From NCBI GenBank assembly GCA_958450365.1, contig CAUEEP010000759.1:2357001-2421000 (forward strand): 64,000 nt of DNA, given 5' to 3'. A model generated the notes under the pieces. The model was not told the origin of the DNA. It did not search any database and saw only the letters and a program-made list of their open reading frames with translations. Within the stretch, counting starts at the first letter, position 1. The number at the start of each line of letters is the position of its first letter. A program made the translations under genes and the position numbers. The stretch comes from Mesorhabditis belari. Lineage: Eukaryota > Nematoda > Chromadorea > Rhabditida > Rhabditidae. Of the stretch, positions 57,335 through 64,000 are shown piece by piece.

Positions 57335-57970
57335 GGTTTTTTTATTAAATTATCATTTGTATTTTTTTTTGTTTTTTTTGTTTTTTGTCTTTTCATTCAT
57401 TTTGTGATAAAATTTCGGCGGTATGGGTATTAGTGGATGTACATTGTGTGATAGGTTATGGGAGACAGTAATAAACGTTTATCTTTGGTGAAAAATTGTG
57501 AAATTGATGGTGTGCTGTAGAGGCGCAAGAATATGCTTAAACTGGTTTCGATGATTTGAAGCCTTTTCTATTGGTTTCGACCGATAAACTTGCCGAATGT
57601 CAAAACTTGCGCAGTTTTTTCATCAACTTTCCGCCCTCGTTCCGTTTCTTTACAAATGACGCATTTGATTTGTGCCTTTTAGGACTTCCGTGAGGTATGA
57701 TCCGAGGACTTCACTGAAGAGTTTGATAGAAGCATCAATTGCAAAGTTCTAGTGAGCTGTTGAGCTCATTAGAACTTTGCAGAGCTGTTGAGCACACGAT
57801 AACACATTTGTAGAAGACTTGTAGAAGGCCTTGCAATGTACTTCCATGCTTAAAACTGTAGTGAGCATTTGAAGAGAAAGTTTCATTGTTTTAATTGCAG
57901 TCCCCTTTTCGTGCTCTTCCACCTTTCTTTTCTCAACAAATGAAACGTTTTCTCATTTCAGACTTCACGT
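57335..57970. other. NBAS 3' UTR and spacer before marc-6
   Basis: Contains the AATAAA at 57470-57475 and a local repeat of GAGCTGTTGAGC near 57755-57795. CTCATTTCAG ends at 57961, 9 bases before the marc-6 ATG, and looks like a trans-splice acceptor. Confidence 0.5.
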
Positions 57971-60900
57971 ATGGATGTGGCGAATGGATTGGAAACAACG
58001 GGACACAAAGAAGAACATGTGAAGATTGGAGAGAATGGAGAGAATGGAGAGAATGAGGTGAGAAGGTTTGATGCTTCTTTATGAGGGGGTTTTGGTGGTT
58101 TATTGATGAAATTCATTGCTTTTAGCCGGGCACATCGAATGATGGGAAAACGAGCGCGGAAGACGTGCGACAAGCAGCAAACAATGATGAGGATGATGAT
58201 CAAGAACATCGTAAGGGTTGACTTAATTTGACTAGTTGGCTAGTTGGCTAGTTGGCTAGTTGGCTAGTTGACTAGTTGACTAGTTGGCTTTCGAGATAAA
58301 TAACAAAATGGTTATTATGGCTTTTTAAACTACGCATTTTATTTTTAGATATGTGCCGTGTATGCCGAAATGATGAGGGTCATCTCTACTATCCGTGTCT
58401 CTGCACTGGATCCATCAAATTTGTTCATCAGGAGTGCTTAGTGGAATGGCTCAAGTACAGCAAGAAAGAGGTAAACGAATATTCGGATATACTTAACGAG
58501 ATTTTTTTTTGTTTGGTTTAGGTCTGCGAATTGTGTAACTACAAGTACAGGTACGGTGATTTTATGAAAAAAAAAAACGGGAATTGTTGCGTGGAATAGA
58601 TTGTTTTTTTCTTTTGTTGCTAACAGATAAATAAAATTACATGTACAGCTTTCAACCCATCTATCGATCAGATATGCCAAAAGTGTTGCCAATTGTGGAA
58701 ATTGTGAAAGGTTTGCTGGTTTTTTTGGGGGGAGTAAATAGAGTAAATTATTGCTTCAGGTATCATGGGAAGCGTTGGACGTATTGTGAAAACTTGGCTT
58801 CTCTACACGATCGTTTTACTTGCCTGGGTGGGCATTGTGCCATTGACGGCTGCTAGAATCTATCAGGTAATGATTTTTGATGTCATTTTACTTGATGGCG
58901 AATAGAATGGCTTAATTTTCTATTCTATAGGTATAATTACGTTTGGCCGTCCGTCTGTCTGTCCGTCCGTTTGTCTGTCTGTCCGTTCGTTTGTCTGTCC
59001 GTCCTGTTTGATTCAAGGAGTGGGTTTTTGGGCTGGAAATTTGTATTCGGGGTTTTCGACTACGCTGATCCGGAATCTGAAGACAGAAAAATACTAACCT
59101 GTACGGGATCAAGAGGCCCGGGATCAAGGGGTATTGCTGTAACTTTGAGAATGGGTTAGGAAGATCCCGCTATAACTGTAGTGCGGGTGGCGGGAAAGAG
59201 GTACCCGCGAAGTGGACGCACCATAGAGTTTCTCCCGACTCTCCAGTCAGTGTCCCACCGCGTCACCGGCTCACCACGGCACACGACTCAAAAAAACCGA
59301 TCACCGGCTTTTTCAAATTCCGAATTTAGGCTGTTTTCTCTGCGAATATCCACAACATTATCGCTCTTCCGTTGCACATTTTCAATACGGAGAACGTTTT
59401 GGCGGATTGTGTCAAGGTAATAAGCCAAGCTTTTTGATGTAATTTGCCTAATTTACTTTAGGGAATTTTCCTCTTGGCGATTTTTGTTTGCACATTTGTG
59501 TCATTGGTTTGGCTGAGGGAGCAAATCATTCACGGCGGACCACAGGTGAAAGCATTTGCAGATTGATCCAAGAAGAACATTTTTGGCTTCTTTCATTTTT
59601 CTATTCCATTTTTCAGGAATGGCTTCAATTAGATGTGCATATGGACAATGGAGAAGACGGCGATGTTCAAAGGAGGAGAAGAGAACGAAGAGAAAGGAGA
59701 GTTGCTGCAAGAGAGCAACAAGGACAACAAGAACAGCACGAAGAACAAGAACAAGTAGCACACGATCAACAAGAGCACGCTTCTGTTGAGGTTATCAGTT
59801 AATTTGTACCGTTTAGACAATCAACTTTTAGCAAGCCCCTCTTCGTGAAGAGTTACCGGAGGAACAAGTCGATTTTCTACCAAGTGAAGAACAAATTCTG
59901 TTTCAGAACCCAGAACAAGGTCTGAGCTTGGATTTCTTGAATTGTTAATTGAATCGTTTCTAGAAACGACTGATGGCAATGAGTCTACAGAATCGATAAG
60001 TACGAGTGATAATGAATCGGATGAAGACGAAGAAGAGGATGATACGAATTCGAATGAAGGTAACGTCAAAAAAGCGCATGCATTATCAACAGTTAACGGA
60101 AATCCCCATATTTAGGCGATGCACACGTTGAAGAGGGACAACCAGGGGCGGAAGCCGATCCGGGTCCGGCCGCCGAGGAGGGGTGGAGAGATTGGGATCG
60201 ATTGGGAGATGAGTTGACATGGCAGGTTGGGTGATGGGAAAAATTCGATCTATTTACTATTGATGCTTTCAGCGACTCATCGGTCTTGACGGCTCATTTG
60301 TCTTCATCGAACACGTCTTTTGGGTGATCGCGCTTAACACTTTGTTCACCGTCCTATTTGGTAATTTTTGAATTAAATGTTTTTTAATAAACTGTTTTGT
60401 TTAGCTTTTTCTCCATTCAAACTTGGCTCATGGATTCTCTTAGCGACGGGCATTCGAGCGAAAATCACGTTTTTCCCATCACTTGCCTCAATTCTTACAG
60501 GTTTGTTTAAAACAAAAAAACTGATACTAGCGACAAAATGAACAAGTTTTAGGTTATCTTGCGATCTCAGTGATTGTCTTCTTTGTGCACGGTATCTGTG
60601 GAGCGTTGCGGTTCAAGGGGTATTTGTGAAGATTCATTTATCATTTTACCTCTCATTTTTAGTCTTTATCGTTTATTGGGAATCGTCTACTTGGTTTTGA
60701 AGGTGTTTCTTCTTGTTTTAGTTGAAATTGGTGAGTTGACTGACTAGCTTTTTTTTAGCATTTTTTACATGTTTCAGCTGCTTTTCCGATACTTTGCGGC
60801 TGGTGGATGGATCTTTGCTCATTGGTGAGTGTTTTTTGAAAGTTTAGCTAATATTACTGTTTACTTCAGCTCAGATATTACTGTTTTTAGGTGCTCTTCC

Positions 60901-63699
60901 AAGCGACCCTATCATCTCGTATCAATTCTTTTGCTGCATCGCCGACTTCTTCACTCTTCATTCATTGGATGATTGGAATGATCTATGTTTTCTACTCGGC
61001 CTCATTCGTTTTGTTGCTGAGAGAGGTGAGTGAAATGAAGTAAAATTGTGAACAAAAATTTGTTGACCTTTTGAATTGAGAAGAGGAAAGAGAAGAAGGA
61101 ATAGCGGAACAAAATGCACAAGCACAGATCAATCCATCTAATAAAGCTCGTTTTCAGGTGCTTCGACCTGGAGTTTTATGGTTTATGAGGAATCTCAATG
61201 ACCCCGAGTTCAATCCAATCATGGAGGTGGGTTTTTTAAAATCTAGCTCGTTTAAAAAAGTTTCTAATCTGAATCTCTAATTTTAGATGATCGAATTGCC
61301 CGTTTCTCGGCATTTACGACGTCTTGTTGCTTCAACGGTAAATGAATTTCGAATTGGTCAACCTTTTCTCTCCTTTAGTCATTGTTCTTCATGGCGATTC
61401 TGCTGGTCATCTATGTTCCGTTGAGGATCATTCAGGTAGTTTCTAAATGCATATCTTCTAAACGCGTCATAACTTTAGAACATTACTCCACAAATCTTGC
61501 CTTACAACTTGAGCTTGACTGCCGAGACGCCGTTGAGTGAATTGAGCTTGGAGTTGCTGATTTTACAGGTATTTGAAAGGTGTTGTTTGAAGAAAAGTTA
61601 TTTTTTGAAAATTTCAGATTGTTCTACCCGCTCTTCTTGAACAAACGAGCGCGCGAGTTGTGCTGAAGAAATTTGTTCGGTAAGTCGGAATGTTAAGAGG
61701 GGAATGTCGAAACCAAAAGTGAGGCGAATTGTAATTATAGATTTGGAAAAAAAAAATTCGAAATAGAAACTTCATTCCAGAGCATGGTGCGTGGTTGTGG
61801 GACGAGTGCTGAATTTGGATCAATATCTTTTGTCGGAAAATCATCCACCACAACAGCAGCGACCACCACCACCACCCGAACAACAACAACATGGGCCTGA
61901 TGAGAGGAATCTAATCGACGAACTGGCTGATCTTGGAGAAGATCCAGCTGAAGTGGAACGACAAAGAGAAGTGGAAAGAGAAGAACGAATAGCGGAACAA
62001 AATGCACAAGCACAGATCAATCCACAGATTGACATTGGAGGTAGGGCATTGAAATGGGAGCAACATTGATGAGATAGTGCAAAATTTGACGCTTTTCACC
62101 AATATTCTATTTTTAGATGATGACGGCTTAATGGGAAACGGCGGTCTAGCGGCGGAACATCAAGCGCTTTTGCTTCTCAGGTAATTTTTTCTTGATTAGA
62201 TCAAAGAGATCAATGTTTTCTTGCAAAGCAAAATATTTTTACGGCTGATATCGTTTAATTTAGCAACCGGATAACTTTCTTTAAATCCTAAATTTCTTTT
62301 TTTGTTTTGAGAGAACCGATGATATACGAGCCCTACCAACGCCCGTCAGTGTTTCCACTTCGCATCATTGCCCTATTGGTGGCGCTCTCCGTTTCGGCAA
62401 CTTTCATCAGCACTCTTTGCTTCATTATACCTGGTAGCTTTCTCTATTATCAAGATGAATATTTATTCCCGTTATTTAGTTCTAATTGGTCGTTTCTTTA
62501 TCTACACGGTTGCTGCAACGAAAAACGTTCATGAGTTGTATGTTTTGACTTTTTAATCTCCAGGCACAGATTAATTTTAGGTATACGATCAGCTCGGGAT
62601 TGTACATTTGTTGGCTGTTCGCGAAGGTGGGCTTGTTTTCATAGATAGTGATAGTTCTCGGAACTTTAGCTTTTCGGAAAATCTAAACTGATTTGAGTCA
62701 TAAAATATGTGAACACATATTGTCGTTTTTAGTTCTCAGCAACGTGCATCGAGTGGTTCAATCGTGGCCGTGCGCAACTCTCCGCACGATTCCACTCGAC
62801 TCTTCGTTGGGTCGGCCGAATGTTGTTGGTGTTGTTCCCGGCGCTTTTCGTCATCCCATATCTCATCGGTCTCTCATTTCAACTTGTCGTCGTTGCTCCG
62901 TTGCGAGTTGGACTTGATCAGGTGAGAGTTTTATTTTTTTTGATCACTTTTATGCGTTTCATTGTTGACTGTTTAGACACCAATCTATTTCCCGTGGCAA
63001 GAGTGGGCGATGGGCGTGTTACACATGAAGATTTTCGTCGCTGCAGTGATGATGGGACCGGAGTGGTGGATGAGGGCCGCTTTTGAGCAGGTTTTATGAT
63101 CAAAATTATCTTTTACAATAGTGACAATTCAGATCTATCAACAAGGCGTCCCGGCGCTAGATGTGCGTTTCATTTATCGCGAGGTTTTGATCCCGGTGAT
63201 CGTTGTTCTTTCAATGCAAATCGCTGCCCCGTATGCGCTTGGACACTTGTTGAACACGTTATTGGGTGGGTTTTTGGATTTGTGGGGAAATTTCGGGTAC
63301 TTATCTTGTACGCTTTTATGAAAGTTAAGCTCAAAAACATCTTTACTGAAACATCCTCTTTTTGTTGTTCCAGGAGCATCTCCAGATGAGGCGGTGGTTG
63401 TGCTTCGTTTCTCGTACCCATTTTGCCTCTCGGTGATCGGTGTGGCTGTGTTTGTCGTCTGGCAAATTCACAAACTGGGAGCCCTCGCTCAACATATCAG
63501 GAATGAGAAGTGAGGAATTGGAGGAATATTTTTGAGTTCGAGTATCGGATCTCTTCGATGCGGCTTTCTTAGGTTTTCTTCAAACTAATCGTCTGTGGCG
63601 ACTTTCAGATATCTCGTCGGCACTCAACTCGTCAACTACGAGCGACGCACTGAGGAGAAGGCTGCCGAATCGACAGCTAGCGGAATGGATCTCATCTAA
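57971..63699 (+). CDS. marc-6: ER membrane RING-CH E3 ubiquitin ligase (MARCH6/Doa10/TEB4)
   Basis: Multi-pass ER ligase for ERAD of short-lived membrane and soluble proteins, including sterol enzymes. First exons: 57971-58057, 58126-58210, 58349-58470, 58522-58550, 58649-58710, 58760-58866, 59330-59419; stop TAA 63697-63699. After an acidic N-terminus the C4HC3 RING-CH motif is complete: [18 protein letters not shown], then HQECLVEW and CELCNYKY. Hydrophobic segments follow ([40 protein letters not shown]), then a long charged loop rich in Gln/Glu, LEDGSF-like [79 protein letters not shown], and [14 protein letters not shown] at the end, all matching human MARCHF6. A stretch 61086-61136 in one intron duplicates a later exon. 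Confidence 0.95.
58230..58290. repeat. 9-bp tandem repeat (GACTAGTTG / GGCTAGTTG)
   Basis: Seven copies in marc-6 intron 2. Confidence 0.92.
58867..59329. other. marc-6 intron with a GTCTGTCCGTCC tandem repeat and GC-rich segment
   Basis: 58932-59008 is a (GTCCGTTTGTCT) tandem. It is followed by GGGGTTTTCGACTACGCTGA, a diverged copy of GGGGTTTTTGACTATGCTGA seen at 2670, 23745 and (inverted) 23955-23985, and by a relatively GC-rich stretch 59090-59280. It looks like an inserted repeat of unknown class. Confidence 0.5.
61086..61136 (+). pseudogene. Copy of a marc-6 coding exon segment inside a marc-6 intron
   Basis: GAAAGAGAAGAAGGAATAGC and the following 30 bases match 61974-62023 of the downstream exon (encoding [16 protein letters not shown]) with about one difference in 50. 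The intron copy ends shortly before the acceptor of the VLRPGVLWF exon. In the annotated gene it is spliced out. Confidence 0.75.
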
Positions 63700-64000
63700 C
63701 CCGTGGTTCGTCTGTGATTCGATCGACTTTTATGGCGATATCATTTCCCGAGTACAGGTCGATTTTCGTTTTGTTTTTCACCACTTTTTAACCTAATCTT
63801 ATCCAAAAAAAAAGATTTAGTGTTGATTTCTATTTAATCACAAAATATTCTTGTCTCTCTTTCTCTTTCTCTTTCATTTCTTGTGTTAATTTGTACAAAA
63901 GAGGGAGTTCCGTGAGAGATTTATCGATTTTCCTTACATCTTTATCCATCCATTTATCTTCGATTTATCTTCAATTTGAATGTTTCTTTCCTCATTTCTC
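63700..64000. other. marc-6 3' UTR
   Basis: T/C-rich sequence with TCTCTTTCTCTTTCTCTTTC at about 63855-63876. No canonical AATAAA and no further gene is visible before the window ends. Confidence 0.45.

Overview
The window is nuclear DNA from a nematode, most likely a rhabditid (clade V) relative of Caenorhabditis. The signs are many very short introns (about 45-60 bases) with TTTTAG or TTTTCAG acceptors and almost no polypyrimidine spacing, splice-acceptor-like sequences just upstream of several ATGs (as expected for spliced-leader trans-splicing), AT-rich intergenic DNA and mariner-type repeats. I cannot name the genus. No bacterial, viral or organellar sequence was seen.

Ten of the eleven genes are conserved eukaryotic genes that I could follow through their exons. 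In order they are: the 3' part of an SR splicing factor (+, 1-1759); a CABLES-type cyclin-fold protein (+, 2429-8835); mitochondrial FAD glycerol-3-phosphate dehydrogenase GPD2 (-, 17912-9270); proteasome beta-2 subunit pbs-2 (+, 24313-27354); GINS subunit psf-2 (+, 27643-30028); a PP1-like Ser/Thr phosphatase (-, 32420-30303); a small coiled-coil protein I do not recognise (+, 33804-35494); an NDRG-family alpha/beta-hydrolase-fold protein (+, 36136-38223); Integrator subunit 8 (+, 38844-45885); an NBAS/SMGL-1 homologue (+, 47724-57334); and the membrane RING-CH ubiquitin ligase MARC-6/Doa10 (+, 57971-63699). They do not form one pathway. They are housekeeping genes for splicing, mitochondrial redox, proteolysis, replication, snRNA processing, ER-Golgi tethering with nonsense-mediated decay, and ERAD. 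pbs-2 and psf-2 are only 288 bases apart and may be co-transcribed.

The unusual part is the repeat content. The 18-24.2 kb gap between GPD2 and pbs-2 is a repeat island: a 30-bp minisatellite that stays open on both strands, a 1.9 kb terminal-inverted-repeat element carrying a 16-bp satellite, a 9-10-bp AAGCTT array, a decayed mariner-type transposase with an internal 30-bp expansion, and a 1.07 kb foldback element with nested palindromes. Other foldback or MITE-like elements sit in introns of the CABLES gene, GPD2, pbs-2, the phosphatase, INTS8 and NBAS. There are three long purine/pyrimidine-strand-biased tracts (4.4-5.2, 32.5-33.4 and 46.95-47.1 kb) and several tRNA-like sequences with Pol III A and B boxes.

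I did not find convincing evidence of an entirely new biological system. The leads most worth checking are an apparently broken 3' splice site that removes a lysine-rich phosphatase tail, a 50-bp copy of a MARC-6 coding exon inside one of its own introns, the repeat ORF at 18.07 kb, and the tRNA-like elements.
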